Positions 32,053 through 41,927 are shown, counted from the first letter of the stretch. The stretch: DNA of 64,000 nucleotides from Roseomonas gilardii (GCF_001941945.1 NZ_CP015583.1:2239501-2303500); one strand, 5' to 3'. Program-made: numbers and translations. Notes: a model not told the origin generated them from the sequence alone.

Positions 32053-34410
32053 TCAGAAACGGGTGCCGAAGCCGAAGCGGAACACCTGCGTCTTGTCGTA
32101 GGACTTCTTCACCACGGGCGCGGCGAAGTCGAGGTTGATCAGGCCGAAGGGGCTGGCCCAGGAAATGCCGGCGCCGGCGCCCACGCGTGGGGAGCTGTCA
32201 TCCACCACCCCGTCGCCCTTGGAGGACTGGCTCAGGGCGCCGACATCCACGAAGGTCCGGCCGGTGATGCCCAGCTCGTCCGGGATCGGCAGCGGGAAGC
32301 GGAACTCGGTGGACTGGGTCCAGAGGAAGCGGCCGCCCAGGGATTCGTCGTTCTGCACGCCGCTCACGATGGAACGGTCGCGCGGGCCGACGCCCGCCAC
32401 CTCGAAGCCACGCAGGTTCTCGCCGCCCAGGAAGAAGCGGTCCACGATCAGGTCCTTGCCGCCGCCCCAGGTCTGCAGGTAGCCGGCGCTGCCGCTGACC
32501 GCGAGGACGTATTTCGGGTCGCCCAGCAGCTTCTCGAAGGGGACATAGACGGCGGCGTCCCCGCGCCAGCGGACATATTTCGCGTCGCCGCCGAGGCCGG
32601 CGAAATCCGTGCCGAAGCGCAGCACGTAGCCGCGCGTCGGATCGAGACGGGAGTCGCGCTTGTCCCAGGTCAGGGTCTGGCCCACCTGCGACAGCAGCGT
32701 CTTGCCCTTCTGCTCCAGGATGTACTTGCTGGTGACGTCGTTGCTGATGTCGAAAATGTTTCGCTGCGACAGGGTATAGGTCCAGGACTGGCGCAGGAAC
32801 TCGTTGAACTCGTAGCCGGCGCGCAGCGCGAAGCCGTAGCGGCGCTCCTCGTAGCCCGAATAGTCGCGCAGGTCGCGCGTCACGTAGAAGATGTCCGCGC
32901 CCACGGCGAGGTTGCGGTCCAGGAAGGACGGGTCGGTGACCGAGGCGTCGATCGAGGAGCGGCGCTGCGCGATGGTGCCGTTGATGCGCGCGTCGATGCC
33001 GGTGCCAAGCAGGTTGCGCTCGCGCAGGCCGATATCGGCCAGCGCGCCGGCATCCGTCGAGTAGCCACCGCCGAGGCTGATCTCGCCCGTGGCCTTCTCC
33101 GAGACCGCGGCGTTGACGATCACCCGGTCCGGCGCCGAGCCGGGCGAGGTGGTGATGTTCACGTCGTTGAAGTAGCCGAGGTCACGGACGCGCTGGCGGG
33201 AGCGGCGGATCTGCGCGGCGTTGAAGGGATCGCCCTCGGCGACGCGGAACTCGCGGCGGATGACCCGGTCCTGGGTGCGCGTGTTGCCGGTGATGTCGAT
33301 GCGGTCGACATAGAGCCGCTCGCCCTCGCGCACGTCGAAGGTGATCTCGACCGTGCCCTTCTCGCGGTCGCGCTGGATGCGCGGCTGGGCCTCGGCGAAG
33401 GGCGCGCCCAGCTCGTTGGCGCGGTCCTGGATCGCCTGGACGGCGTTCTCCACCGCCTCTCCGTCATACCAGTCGCCGGGGGAAAGGCTGATCTCCGGGC
33501 GGAGCTGCTCCGGCTTGATGTTGCGCAGCTCCGAGGTCAGGTCGATCTTGGAGACGCGGTAGCGCTTCCCCTCGTTGATCGTATAGGTGACGAAGAAGCC
33601 GGAACGGTCCGGCGCCAGCTCGGCCGTCGCGGCCGTCACCTGCACGTCGGCATAGCCGTGGCGGAGGTAGTAGCGGCGCAGCAGCTCGCGGTCGAAGTTC
33701 AACCGGTCCGGATCGTAGGAGTCCGAGGAGCTGAAGGGACGGTACCAGGCGGCCTCGCGGCTGGCCACGATCTCCTTCAGCCGGCTGTCCGAGAAGGCCT
33801 CGTTGCCGACGAAGTTGATCCGGCCGATCAGCGCGGTCTCGTTCTCCTTGATCTCGAAGACCACATCGACCCGGTTCTGCGGCAGCTCGATGACCTTGGG
33901 CTCCACCGTGGCGGCGAAGCGGCCGCGGCGGGCATAGAGCTCCAGGATCTTCTCCCGGTCGGTCTGGGCCGCCTGGGGCGTGAAGACCGCCCGCGGACGG
34001 ATGGAGACCAGGGGCTGCAACTGGTCGTCGGAGATCTTGCGGTTGCCCTCGAAGGCCACCCGGTTGACGATCGGGTTCTCCTGCACCCGCACCACGATGC
34101 GGTCGCCCTGGCGCCCGACCTGGACGTCCCGGAACAGGCCGGTGGCGAAGAGGGTGCGGAGCGAGCGGTCCAACTGCTCCGAATCGAAGCGGTCGCCCGG
34201 CTGGAGCAGCATGTAGGAGCGGATGGTATCCGCCTCGATGCGCTGGTTTCCGACGACATCGATGCCACTGACGGTGCCCTGCCCCGCACCCTGTCGGGGA
34301 GCGGCGGCCGGGGTGCCGGTGCGACCGCGCTGCGGCTGGGCGCTGGCAGGGGTCACGAGCACGGGGACGAGGCAGGTAGCAGCGAGAAGCAGGGCGCGTG
34401 TGGCGTTCAA
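32053..34410 (-). CDS. bamA: Outer membrane protein assembly factor BamA
   Basis: The 785-residue protein is the core of the BAM machine that folds beta-barrel proteins into the outer membrane. A signal peptide ends near ASAQ at 25. Five POTRA domains follow, about 45-425, opening with GIDVVGNQRIEADTIRSY and including VRVQENPIVNRVAFEGN. The beta barrel starts near 430, with FFLGGENLRGFEVAGVGPRD carrying the V/I-R-G-[FY] lid motif; the last residue is Phe, as needed for outer-membrane sorting. The start is TTG at 34410. The order rseP-bamA-skp-lpxD matches the usual sigma-E-linked envelope cluster. Confidence 0.95.
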   Translation of the reverse strand: MNATRALLLAATCLVPVLVTPASAQPQRGRTGTPAAAPRQGAGQGTVSGIDVVGNQRIEADTIRSYMLLQPGDRFDSEQLDRSLRTLFATGLFRDVQVGRQGDRIVVRVQENPIVNRVAFEGNRKISDDQLQPLVSIRPRAVFTPQAAQTDREKILELYARRGRFAATVEPKVIELPQNRVDVVFEIKENETALIGRINFVGNEAFSDSRLKEIVASREAAWYRPFSSSDSYDPDRLNFDRELLRRYYLRHGYADVQVTAATAELAPDRSGFFVTYTINEGKRYRVSKIDLTSELRNIKPEQLRPEISLSPGDWYDGEAVENAVQAIQDRANELGAPFAEAQPRIQRDREKGTVEITFDVREGERLYVDRIDITGNTRTQDRVIRREFRVAEGDPFNAAQIRRSRQRVRDLGYFNDVNITTSPGSAPDRVIVNAAVSEKATGEISLGGGYSTDAGALADIGLRERNLLGTGIDARINGTIAQRRSSIDASVTDPSFLDRNLAVGADIFYVTRDLRDYSGYEERRYGFALRAGYEFNEFLRQSWTYTLSQRNIFDISNDVTSKYILEQKGKTLLSQVGQTLTWDKRDSRLDPTRGYVLRFGTDFAGLGGDAKYVRWRGDAAVYVPFEKLLGDPKYVLAVSGSAGYLQTWGGGKDLIVDRFFLGGENLRGFEVAGVGPRDRSIVSGVQNDESLGGRFLWTQSTEFRFPLPIPDELGITGRTFVDVGALSQSSKGDGVVDDSSPRVGAGAGISWASPFGLINLDFAAPVVKKSYDKTQVFRFGFGTRF

Positions 34411-34535
34411 GTTCCAGGTTCCGAGCCGGCATTCCCCGTCCGGCGCCGGGAAGGGCCGGACGGGGGCGGGCGCAAACTAGCGGCAAGCCCCCGGGAACGC
34501 CAACCCCGTCTCAACAACCAAGGCGAAGCGTATGG

Positions 34536-35648
34536 TTATCCAGCCAGACCTGTGATCCATCGGACAACGCCCAGATGGCTCAGGTCGTTCCAGGTCGAGA
34601 AGATGAACAGGGCCGCCAGCACCGCCAGCCCCGCCCGCAGCCCGTAATCCATGGCCCGGGCGGAGAGCGGCCGGCCGCGAATCGCCTCCGCCGCGTAGAA
34701 GACCAGATGCCCGCCATCCAGGACCGGGATGGGGAAGAGGTTGATCAGCCCCAGATTCACCGAGAGCACGGCGATGAAGGTGATCAGGCTGGGCAGGCCC
34801 AGCGCGGCCGCCTGCCCGGAGATCTGCGCGATCCGCAGCGGGCCGCCGAGATCGTCCGTCCCGCGCTGCCGGGTGATCATCTGCCAGACCCCGACCAGGG
34901 TCTGCTTCGAGACCTCGTAGGTGTTGGCGACCCCGCCCCAGAGCGCCGCGGCCGGATTCATCCGCTCGAAGCTCGGCGCCCCGGCCGCGATGCCCAGCAC
35001 CCCGACCGGCGCCGCCCCGTCGCGCTGCCGCGATTCGGGGGTGGCGGAGACGGTCAGATCCTCCATCCCGCGCCGGACCGACAGGGTGATCGGTTGGTCG
35101 GGATGCGGCTCGATCCGGCTCTGCAGGTCCGTGAAGCGGCTGACCGGCTGGCCATCCACCGCGAGGATCGTGTCCCCGGCCTGCAGCCCCGCCCGCTCGG
35201 CCGCGCTGCCGGCCACGACGGTGCCGACATTGGCGTTCATCACCGGCTGGCCGACGGTCATGAAGAGCCCGGCGAAGAGCACCGCCGCCAGGGCGAAATT
35301 GGCGATGGGCCCGGCCGCCACCACGATGGCCCGGTCGCGCACCGGCTTGTCGTGGAAGGTCTCGCCCGCGCGCCACGCGGCCCGCACCGCCGGGTCCACA
35401 TCCCCCGGCTGCTCCTGCCCATGCAGCTTCACATAGCCGCCCAGGGGCAGCCAGCCGATGCGCCATTCCGTGCCGCGCCGGTCGGTCCAGCGGGCCAGGG
35501 CCTGGCCGAAGCCGATCGAGAAGCGCTCGACATAGACCCCGCGCCAGCGTGCGGCCCAGTAGTGCCCGGCCTCATGGATGAAGACCAGCACGCCCAGCAC
35601 CACCACGAAGGCCAGGATCGTCCGGCCAGAGCCCAGCAATGCGTCCAA
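34536..35648 (-). CDS. rseP: RseP family site-2 zinc protease
   Basis: The 370-residue inner-membrane protease cleaves anti-sigma factors and leftover signal peptides within the membrane. HEAGHYWAAR at about 25-34 holds the zinc His pair and Glu; a PDZ domain (GLQAGDTILAVDGQPVSRF) lies at about 125-205, and NLFPIPVLDGGHLV is the third metal-ligand LDG site. Four membrane segments are expected. It has one PDZ domain, as is usual in alphaproteobacteria, not two as in E. coli. The start is TTG at 35648, seven bases after GAGGA. It lies between dxr and bamA. Confidence 0.93.
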   Translation of the reverse strand: MDALLGSGRTILAFVVVLGVLVFIHEAGHYWAARWRGVYVERFSIGFGQALARWTDRRGTEWRIGWLPLGGYVKLHGQEQPGDVDPAVRAAWRAGETFHDKPVRDRAIVVAAGPIANFALAAVLFAGLFMTVGQPVMNANVGTVVAGSAAERAGLQAGDTILAVDGQPVSRFTDLQSRIEPHPDQPITLSVRRGMEDLTVSATPESRQRDGAAPVGVLGIAAGAPSFERMNPAAALWGGVANTYEVSKQTLVGVWQMITRQRGTDDLGGPLRIAQISGQAAALGLPSLITFIAVLSVNLGLINLFPIPVLDGGHLVFYAAEAIRGRPLSARAMDYGLRAGLAVLAALFIFSTWNDLSHLGVVRWITGLAG

Positions 35649-35702
35649 CTCAGTGTCCTCTCAGGGTCTTGCCCCCGAAATCCTCATATGGTCCGGCCCC
35701 GC

Positions 35703-36872
35703 CTAGGCAGCCATCCCCATCCGTTCCGCCTCGGCCTCGGCCGCCCGCCGCGCCTCCCCGTCCAGCGCCAGCACGGCCTCCAGATCGGGAATCGCCGGCG
35801 CACCGAGCCGTTCCATCACCGCCTCGACCACCCGGGCGATGCCCAGGAAGCTCAGCCGGCGGCCCAGGAAGCGCGCCACCGCGACCTCGTTGGCGGCATT
35901 CAGGATGGTGGGAGCGCCACCGCCCGCGGACAAGGCTTCCCGCACCAGCCGCAGCGCCGGGAAACGTTCCGGATCGGGCGGAAAGAATTCGAGACGTCCC
36001 AGCGCGGCCAGATCCAGGCGACCCACATCCACGTGGCGGCGCCCTGGCCAGGACAGCGCATGGGCGATCGGGGTCCGCATGTCCGGCGTGCCGAGCTGGG
36101 CGATCAGCGAGCCGTCAGCATACTGCACCAGCCCGTGCACGGCGGATTGCGGGTGCACCAGCACCTCGATCCGCTCATGCGGCACGGGGAAGAGATGCGC
36201 CGCCTCGATCACTTCCAGCCCCTTGTTGAACATGGTGGCGCTGTCGATGCTGATCTTGGCGCCCATGCTCCAGACAGGGTGGCGGACTGCCGCCTCCGGG
36301 GTCGCGGCGGCCATCTCGGCCAGGCTGGCCTGGCGGAAGGGGCCGCCCGAGGCGGTCAGGATGATCTTCTCCGGCACCGAGGGCTGCCGCGCGTCCAGCG
36401 CCTGGAAGATCGCGTTGTGCTCGGAATCCACCGGCAGCAGCAGCGCCCCGGCCTCCCGCGCCACCCGCATCACGATCGCCCCGGCGCAGACCAGGCTTTC
36501 CTTGTTCGCCAGCGCCAGCGTGCCGCCCCGGCGCAGCGCCGCGAGGGTCGGGCGCAGCCCCGCCGCCCCGACCACCGCCGCCATGGTCCAGTCCGCCGGG
36601 CGGGAAGCCGCCTCCAGCACCGCGGCCTCGCCGGCGGCACAGGCGATGCCGCTACCCGCCAGGGCTTCGCGCAGGGCCGGCAGGCAGGTCTCGTCGGCCA
36701 GCACGGCGATGGCGGGGCGCAGCCGGCGTGCCTGCTCCGCCAGGGCGCGGGCGTCGCGCCCAGCCACCAGGGCCTCGACCGCGAACTCGCCTGGCGCGGC
36801 CGCCTCCAGCAGCGCCACCGTGCTCTTTCCCACCGAGCCCGTGGAGCCCAGAACCGTGATCCGTCGCGTCAT
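35703..36872 (-). CDS. dxr: 1-deoxy-D-xylulose-5-phosphate reductoisomerase
   Basis: The 389-residue enzyme makes 2-C-methyl-D-erythritol 4-phosphate from DXP with NADPH, the committed step of the MEP isoprenoid route. Visible marks are ITVLGSTGSVGKSTVAL (NADPH loop), ALANKESLVCAG, LPVDSEHNAIFQAL with the metal Glu, the flexible loop LTASGGPFR, and KISIDSATMFNKGLEVIEAAHLF-type segment with substrate Ser/Asn/Lys/Glu. The gene is between cdsA and rseP. The length is the usual 385-400 residues. The ATG at 36872 is followed at once by the NADPH loop. Confidence 0.95.
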   Translation of the reverse strand: MTRRITVLGSTGSVGKSTVALLEAAAPGEFAVEALVAGRDARALAEQARRLRPAIAVLADETCLPALREALAGSGIACAAGEAAVLEAASRPADWTMAAVVGAAGLRPTLAALRRGGTLALANKESLVCAGAIVMRVAREAGALLLPVDSEHNAIFQALDARQPSVPEKIILTASGGPFRQASLAEMAAATPEAAVRHPVWSMGAKISIDSATMFNKGLEVIEAAHLFPVPHERIEVLVHPQSAVHGLVQYADGSLIAQLGTPDMRTPIAHALSWPGRRHVDVGRLDLAALGRLEFFPPDPERFPALRLVREALSAGGGAPTILNAANEVAVARFLGRRLSFLGIARVVEAVMERLGAPAIPDLEAVLALDGEARRAAEAEAERMGMAA

Positions 36873-36914
36873 CGCCCCTGCGTCACCACTTCTTCTTGCT
36901 TCGCCGCCGTGGCG

Positions 36915-37766
36915 TCAGCGCCACAGCGGAACCCCGTAGCCCACCCCCAGCGCCAGCAGTGCCGCCACCGGCGCCGCCGCCAGCAGGCCGTCCAGCCGGT
37001 CCAGCAGTCCGCCATGGCCGGGGATCAGGCTGGACGTGTCCTTCACCTTGAAATGCCGCTTGATCGCGCTTTCCAGCAGGTCGCCCGCCTGGGTAGCCAC
37101 GGCGAGGATCGCGGCCACCGCCGCCGCCCGCGCCATGGAGCCGGGGGCCAGGACCAGGGTCAGCAGCGCGCCCACCAGCATGGCGAAGACGAGGCCGCCA
37201 ATGGCGCCGGACCAGGTCTTGTTCGGCGAGACCTCGGCCCAGAGCTTCGGCCCGCCGAAGACCCGACCGGCCATGTAGGCCCCGATGTCGCTGGCCCAGA
37301 CCGCGAAGAGGAGGAAGAGGATGTTGTCCCGCCCGGCCTCGTTGTCGTGCCGCAGCTCGATCAGGCAGAGGCCGGCGATGCCGATATAGAGCACGCCGAG
37401 GGCCAGGCTCAGCGCCGGCTGCTGCGGCACGCCCCTGCGCCCGCGCGAGCGCTCCGCGCCCATCCAGGCCAGGAAGAACCCCGCCACCAGCACGACCCAG
37501 GACAGGGCCGAGTGCTCGATCACCGCGACGATGCCGGCGAGAAAGATGGCGATCGGCACGCCCAGGCCGGGGAAGGCCCGCGTCCGCATGCCGCAGAGAT
37601 GCACCCATTCCCAGGTCAGGATGGCGATGCAGATGGCGATCAGAAGGGTGTAGAGCTCGGCCCCCAGCCAGACGCAGAGCAGCGCCGTGGGGCCCAGGAC
37701 CAGGGCGGAGAGGAAGCGCTTGCGCAGGTCGCGCCAGCGCTTCTCCTCGGTCTTCGCTTCCGCCAT
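36915..37766 (-). CDS. cdsA: Phosphatidate cytidylyltransferase
   Basis: The 283-residue inner-membrane enzyme makes CDP-diacylglycerol from phosphatidate and CTP. About eight hydrophobic segments are seen, and the family signature near the C-terminus is present as IKRHFKVKDTSSLIPGHGG with a following D-R-L-D. VWASDIGAYMAGRVFGGPKL and SPNKTWSGAIGG are further conserved motifs. The ATG overlaps the uppS stop (TGATG). The position after uppS and before dxr is the standard alphaproteobacterial order. Confidence 0.94.
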   Translation of the reverse strand: MAEAKTEEKRWRDLRKRFLSALVLGPTALLCVWLGAELYTLLIAICIAILTWEWVHLCGMRTRAFPGLGVPIAIFLAGIVAVIEHSALSWVVLVAGFFLAWMGAERSRGRRGVPQQPALSLALGVLYIGIAGLCLIELRHDNEAGRDNILFLLFAVWASDIGAYMAGRVFGGPKLWAEVSPNKTWSGAIGGLVFAMLVGALLTLVLAPGSMARAAAVAAILAVATQAGDLLESAIKRHFKVKDTSSLIPGHGGLLDRLDGLLAAAPVAALLALGVGYGVPLWR

Positions 37767-38509
37767 CAGCCCGCGACGGCGCCGTAGCGGCGCTCCCGCC
37801 GCCCGAATTCCTCCAGGGCCGCCCGGAGGTGGCCCACGTTGAAATCCGGCCAGAGCACGTCGGTGAAGTACAGCTCGGCATAGGCCGACTGCCAGAGCAG
37901 GAAGTTCGACAGCCGTTGCTCGCCGGAGGTGCGGATGATCAGGTCCGGGTCCGGCATCCCGGCGGTGGAAAGGTGGTGGGAGAACTGCTCCTCGTCCAGC
38001 GCCGCCGGGTCCAGCCGCCCTTCGGCCACGGCCTGGGCCATGGCGCGGGCGGCGGCCAGGATCTCCGCCCGGCTGCCATAGGACAACGCCACGTTCAGGT
38101 TCAGCCGCGTGCCGCCGGCGGTGTCGCGCTCCGCCCGCAGGATGGCCTCCCCGGTCTCCGCGCCGAAGCGCGCCCGGTCGCCGATCACTCGCAGCCGCAC
38201 ACCGTCGCGTACGAGCTGCGCGACCTCATGCCGCAGGTAGTGCCGCAGCAGGCCGGTCAGTTCCAGCACCTCCTGTGCCGGGCGCCCCCAGTTCTCCGAG
38301 GAGAAGGCAAAGAGCGTGAGCCAGGGTATGCCGGCCTGGGCCGTGGCCTCGATGGCGCGCTTGGTGGCCTCGGCCCCGGCGCGGTGGCCCATGGCGCGGG
38401 GCAGGCCCCGCGCCGCGGCCCAGCGGCCATTGCCGTCCATGATGATACCGATATGGGTCGGCATCGCGGCCGACGCCGGTTCGGGCCGACGTTCGGGCGC
38501 CGCACTCAT
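37766..38509 (-). CDS. uppS: Isoprenyl transferase (undecaprenyl diphosphate synthase)
   Basis: The 247-residue enzyme elongates farnesyl diphosphate to the C55 carrier lipid used for peptidoglycan and O-antigen. GIIMDGNGRWA (catalytic Asp), FAFSSENWGRP and the C-terminal RTSGEQRLSNFLLWQ-type segment followed by AELYFT are conserved. About 15 residues precede the core; a second ATG at codon 16 (MPTHIG) may be the true start. It is followed by cdsA with an overlap and preceded by frr with a 33-base gap. Product length C55 versus C50 cannot be told from sequence. Confidence 0.94.
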   Translation of the reverse strand: MSAAPERRPEPASAAMPTHIGIIMDGNGRWAAARGLPRAMGHRAGAEATKRAIEATAQAGIPWLTLFAFSSENWGRPAQEVLELTGLLRHYLRHEVAQLVRDGVRLRVIGDRARFGAETGEAILRAERDTAGGTRLNLNVALSYGSRAEILAAARAMAQAVAEGRLDPAALDEEQFSHHLSTAGMPDPDLIIRTSGEQRLSNFLLWQSAYAELYFTDVLWPDFNVGHLRAALEEFGRRERRYGAVAG

Positions 38510-38542
38510 CCGCTGGTCTTCATCCTGTGCAAGGCCGTCCGA

Positions 38543-39115
38543 TCAGACCGCCTTGATATCCTTTTCCTTCTCCGCGAGCGCCTCGTCCACCCGCTTGACC
38601 GCCTGATCGGTCAGTTTCTGGATCTCGTCGGAATGGCGCTTGGCATCGTCCTTGGAGATCTCGGACTTGGTTTCCCAGCCCTTCACCGTCTCCATGCCGT
38701 CGCGGCGCACGCCACGCACCGCCACCTTGGCAGCCTCGGCATAGCGGGAGGCCTGCTTGGCCAGTTCGTTGCGGCGCTCCTGGGTCAGCGGCGGCAGCGG
38801 CACGCGGATCACCTGCCCCTCGGCCTGCGGGTTCAGGCCCAGATTGGAATCCCGGATGGCGACTTCGACGGCCTTCACCACCGACTTGTCCCAGACCTGC
38901 ACCGAGAGGAGCCCCGGCCCGGCCACCGAGACATTGGCGACCTGGCTCAACGGCTGGTTGGCGCCATAGGCCTCGACCCGGATCGGCTCCAGCAGCGCCG
39001 GGCTGGCGCGGCCGGTGCGCAGGCCGGTGAACTCCTTCTTCAGCGTGTCCAGGGCCCCGTCCATGCGGCGGATGAGGTCCTGCTTGAGATGATTGAAATC
39101 CGGGACGGCGGCCAT
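38543..39115 (-). CDS. frr: Ribosome recycling factor
   Basis: The 190-residue factor frees ribosomes from mRNA after termination with EF-G. The core begins NHLKQDLIRRMDGALDTLKKEF and contains GLRTGRASPALLEPI, the hinge region IRVPLPPLTQERRNELAKQ, and a KSEISKDDAKRHSDEIQKLTD-type helix. Size and order are standard. Its start follows the pyrH stop by 13 bases, so the two are co-transcribed. Confidence 0.96.
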   Translation of the reverse strand: MAAVPDFNHLKQDLIRRMDGALDTLKKEFTGLRTGRASPALLEPIRVEAYGANQPLSQVANVSVAGPGLLSVQVWDKSVVKAVEVAIRDSNLGLNPQAEGQVIRVPLPPLTQERRNELAKQASRYAEAAKVAVRGVRRDGMETVKGWETKSEISKDDAKRHSDEIQKLTDQAVKRVDEALAEKEKDIKAV

Positions 39116-39128
39116 GAAACGGTATTCC

Positions 39129-39848
39129 TCAGTTCTCGACGACCGTGGTGAATCGCCCCTCGCCCTTCATGACGGCGGTGAAGGCACCCGGCTCGTGGAT
39201 GTTGAAGACGACGATCGGCAGCTTGTTCTCGCGCGCCAGGCTGATCGCGGCGGCATCCATCACCGCGAGGTCGCGGGCCAGGACGTCCAGATAGGTCAGG
39301 GTCTCGTAGCGCTCGGCCTGCGGGTTCTTGCGCGGGTCGGCGGAATAGATGCCGTCCACCTGCGTGCCCTTCAGCAGCGCGTCGCAGCTCATCTCCGCGG
39401 CGCGCAGGGCGGCGGCGGTGTCGGTGGTGAAATAGGGGTTGCCGGTGCCGGCGGCGAAGATCACCACCCGGCCCTTCTCCATGTGCCGGATCGCGCGGCG
39501 GCGGATGAAGGGCTCGCACAGGCTCTGCAGGGGAATGGCGCTCTGCACCCGCGTCGTCACGCCCTGGCGTTCCAGCGCGCTCTGCATGGCCAGGGCGTTC
39601 ATGACGGTGGCGAGCATGCCCATCCCGTCCGCCTGCACCCGGTCCATGCCCGAGGCAGCTCCGGAGATGCCGCGGAAGATGTTGCCCCCGCCGATCACCA
39701 GGCAGACCTCGACCCCCAGCGCCACGACGTCGCGCACGTCCTGCGCGATGGCTTTCAGCGTCGAGGTGTCCAGGCCGTAATCCCTGGACCCCATCAGGGC
39801 CTCCCCGGACACTTTGAGCAGGACGCGCTTGTAGGTCGGGGAGGACAT
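39129..39848 (-). CDS. pyrH: UMP kinase
   Basis: The 239-residue enzyme converts UMP to [25 protein letters not shown] and [19 protein letters not shown] are the conserved amino-acid-kinase-fold segments, and the C-terminal [15 protein letters not shown] is normal. It is the start of the pyrH-frr-uppS-cdsA-dxr-rseP-bamA-skp-lpx run, with its own promoter region upstream; 191 bases separate it from tsf. The upstream gap contains only GC-rich hairpins. Confidence 0.96.
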   Translation of the reverse strand: MSSPTYKRVLLKVSGEALMGSRDYGLDTSTLKAIAQDVRDVVALGVEVCLVIGGGNIFRGISGAASGMDRVQADGMGMLATVMNALAMQSALERQGVTTRVQSAIPLQSLCEPFIRRRAIRHMEKGRVVIFAAGTGNPYFTTDTAAALRAAEMSCDALLKGTQVDGIYSADPRKNPQAERYETLTYLDVLARDLAVMDAAAISLARENKLPIVVFNIHEPGAFTAVMKGEGRFTTVVEN

Positions 39849-39994
39849 CGGCGGGCTATCCTTGAAGGTCGGGGAAGTTACTCAACGGCGCCCTTGCCCG
39901 GCAAGGGGGCCGGGCAAGGGTCGCCCGGCCAGCGGCCCCGGGCCGGAGGATGCATGCCCCCCTGGAAGAAGGCAGGCGTATCCTCCGGAACACA

Positions 39995-40020
39995 CCGGAC
40001 CCGGCCATGGCCGGGTCCGG
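39995..40020 (-). terminator. 26-base perfect palindrome after tsf
   Basis: CCGGACCCGGCC (39995-40006) and GGCCGGGTCCGG (40009-40020) with AT in the middle make a self-complementary 26-base sequence, 20 bases after the tsf stop. It is probably the terminator of the rpsB-tsf operon, although no U tract follows. Confidence 0.6.
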
Positions 40021-40039
40021 CGGGAAGCCATGGGAGGCT

Positions 40040-40954
40040 TCAGCCGCCCACGCCGGCCGCCGCGGCGACCTCGGCGGCGAAGTCGCCGGCCTGCTTCTCG
40101 ATGCCCTCGCCGAGCTGGAAGCGGGCGAAGCCCGTCAGCTTGGCGCCGGCCTTCTCGACGACCTTGCGCACCCGGCTCTCGCCGTCATGCACCCAGACCT
40201 GCTCCAGCAGCACCACTTCCTCGTAGTACTTGCGGATGCGGCCCTCGACCATCTTCTCGATGATGTTCTCGGGCTTGCCGGAGGCGCGGGCCTGCTCGGA
40301 CAGCACCGCCTTCTCGCGCTCCAGCGCCGCCGGATCGACCGCGTCGATGTCCAGCGCGTCCGGGCGGGTGGCGGCGATGTGCATGCCGACCTGCCGGCCC
40401 AGGGTCTCCAGCGCGGCGACCTCCGAGGCGCTCTCGACGGCCACCAGCACGCCGATCTTGCCCAGGCCCGGCTTCACCGCGTTGTGCATGTAGGTCGCGA
40501 CCGCGCCCTGCGACACGGAGAAGGTCTTGGCGCGGCGGATCGACATGTTCTCGCCGATCGTGGCGATCAGGCGGGTCAGCTCGTCGGCCACCGTGCCCTC
40601 GCCGCCGGGATACGGGGCGGCCTTGATGGCCTCCACATCCTCGCCGACTTCCAGGGCGACCTCGGCCACCTGGGCGACGAAGTTCTGGAACTGCTCGTTG
40701 CGGGCCAGGAAGTCGGTCTCGGCGTTCACCTCGACCATGGCGGCCTTCAGCGGCGCGGAGGCAACGGCGACGAGGCCCTCGGCGGCCACGCGGCCGGACT
40801 TCTTGGCAGCGGCGGAAAGGCCCTTCTTGCGCAGCCAGTCGATGGCGGCTTCCATGTCGCCATTCGCCTCAACCAGCGCCTTCTTGCAGTCCATCATGCC
40901 CGCACCGGTCTTCTCGCGAAGGTCGCGGACGAGGGCAGCCGTGATCTCGGCCAT
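40040..40954 (-). CDS. tsf: Elongation factor Ts
   Basis: The 304-residue factor recycles EF-Tu by exchanging GDP for GTP. The N-terminal UBA-like part [31 protein letters not shown], the core with [18 protein letters not shown]-type segments (here [17 protein letters not shown]) and the coiled-coil part are clear. The ATG at 40954 was chosen since MAEITAALV is the family start. It follows rpsB with a 91-base gap that holds a hairpin. Confidence 0.96.
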   Translation of the reverse strand: MAEITAALVRDLREKTGAGMMDCKKALVEANGDMEAAIDWLRKKGLSAAAKKSGRVAAEGLVAVASAPLKAAMVEVNAETDFLARNEQFQNFVAQVAEVALEVGEDVEAIKAAPYPGGEGTVADELTRLIATIGENMSIRRAKTFSVSQGAVATYMHNAVKPGLGKIGVLVAVESASEVAALETLGRQVGMHIAATRPDALDIDAVDPAALEREKAVLSEQARASGKPENIIEKMVEGRIRKYYEEVVLLEQVWVHDGESRVRKVVEKAGAKLTGFARFQLGEGIEKQAGDFAAEVAAAAGVGG

Positions 40955-40982
40955 GGTGTTCTCCTCAACTTGGCAAGGCAAA

Positions 40983-41010
40983 CGCGCGGGGCGCATCGAA
41001 GCCCCGCGCG
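40983..41010 (-). terminator. Hairpin between rpsB and tsf
   Basis: CGCGCGGGGC (40983-40992) and GCCCCGCGCG (41001-41010) form a perfect 10-base stem with an 8-base loop. It lies in the intercistronic gap, followed on the minus strand by GTTTGCC. It may act as a partial terminator or as an RNA-processing site that sets the rpsB to tsf ratio. Confidence 0.5.
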
Positions 41011-41045
41011 TCGCCCGTTTTCCAGTGGATCAGGCGACCCCGGCC

Positions 41046-41927
41046 TCAGCCGGCGCGGCTGTCTTCCTCGGCCTTGGCCTCGGCCTCGATCTCGGCGCTG
41101 GGCAGACCGCTGGTCGGGCTGGACTGGACTTCGCCCTCCAGGGCCACGTCGCCGGCCAGCTCGGCCGGCAGGGTCTCGTCGGGCAGGCCCTCTTCCGGCA
41201 GCTCCTCGACAGCGCCCAGATCCATGCCCGAGGCCTGCAGCTCGGCGCTGATGCCATCGAAGACGGCGCCGGCGACCATGTCGCAGTACAGGTTGATGGC
41301 GCGGATCGCGTCATCGTTGCCCGGGATCGGATAGGTCACGCCCTGCGGGTCGGCGTTGCTGTCGCACACGGCCACGACCGGGATGCCGAGCTTGTTGGCC
41401 TCCTCGATCGCCAGCTTCTCCTTGATGGTGTCGATCACGAAGATGATGTCGGGCAGGCCGCCCATCTCCTTGATGCCACCCAGGGCGCGGTCCAGCTTCT
41501 CCTTCTCGCGCGTCAGCATCAGGACCTCTTTCTTCGTGAGGCCCGCGGTGTCGCCGGCAAGCTGCACTTCCATCTGCTTCAGGCGCTTGATGGAGCCGGT
41601 GATGGTCTTCCAGTTGGTGAGCATGCCGCCCAGCCAGCGGTGGTTCACGTAGTACTGGCCGCAGCGGGTCGCGGCCTCGGCCACGTATTCGGCGGCGGAC
41701 TTCTTGGTGCCCACGAAGAGCACGCGGCCACCGGCGGCGACCACGTCGCGCACGGCCTTCAGCGAGCGCTCCATCATCGGCACGGTCTGCTGCAGGTCCA
41801 GGATATGCACCTGGTTGCGCACGCCGAAGATGTAGGGCGCCATGCGCGGGTTCCAGCGCCGCGTGTGGTGACCGAAGTGGACGCCGGCCTCGAGCAGGCC
41901 GCGCAGGGAAACTTCCGGCATCGCCAT
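41046..41927 (-). CDS. rpsB: 30S ribosomal protein S2 with acidic C-terminal extension
   Basis: The 293-residue protein is ribosomal protein S2. Core segments include [52 protein letters not shown] and [22 protein letters not shown]. After about residue 240 there is an acidic Glu/Pro/Ala tail ([30 protein letters not shown]), so the protein is longer than the usual 240-260 residues. The ATG at 41927 follows AGGAA by nine bases; a second ATG two codons later is possible. The promoter region lies in 41928-42290. Confidence 0.95.
   Translation of the reverse strand: MAMPEVSLRGLLEAGVHFGHHTRRWNPRMAPYIFGVRNQVHILDLQQTVPMMERSLKAVRDVVAAGGRVLFVGTKKSAAEYVAEAATRCGQYYVNHRWLGGMLTNWKTITGSIKRLKQMEVQLAGDTAGLTKKEVLMLTREKEKLDRALGGIKEMGGLPDIIFVIDTIKEKLAIEEANKLGIPVVAVCDSNADPQGVTYPIPGNDDAIRAINLYCDMVAGAVFDGISAELQASGMDLGAVEELPEEGLPDETLPAELAGDVALEGEVQSSPTSGLPSAEIEAEAKAEEDSRAG

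Noticed and set aside
31810-34647. Long plus-strand open frame opposite bamA and skp
   Set aside because: It is a GC-rich antisense shadow with no family motif, while the minus strand encodes complete bamA and skp.
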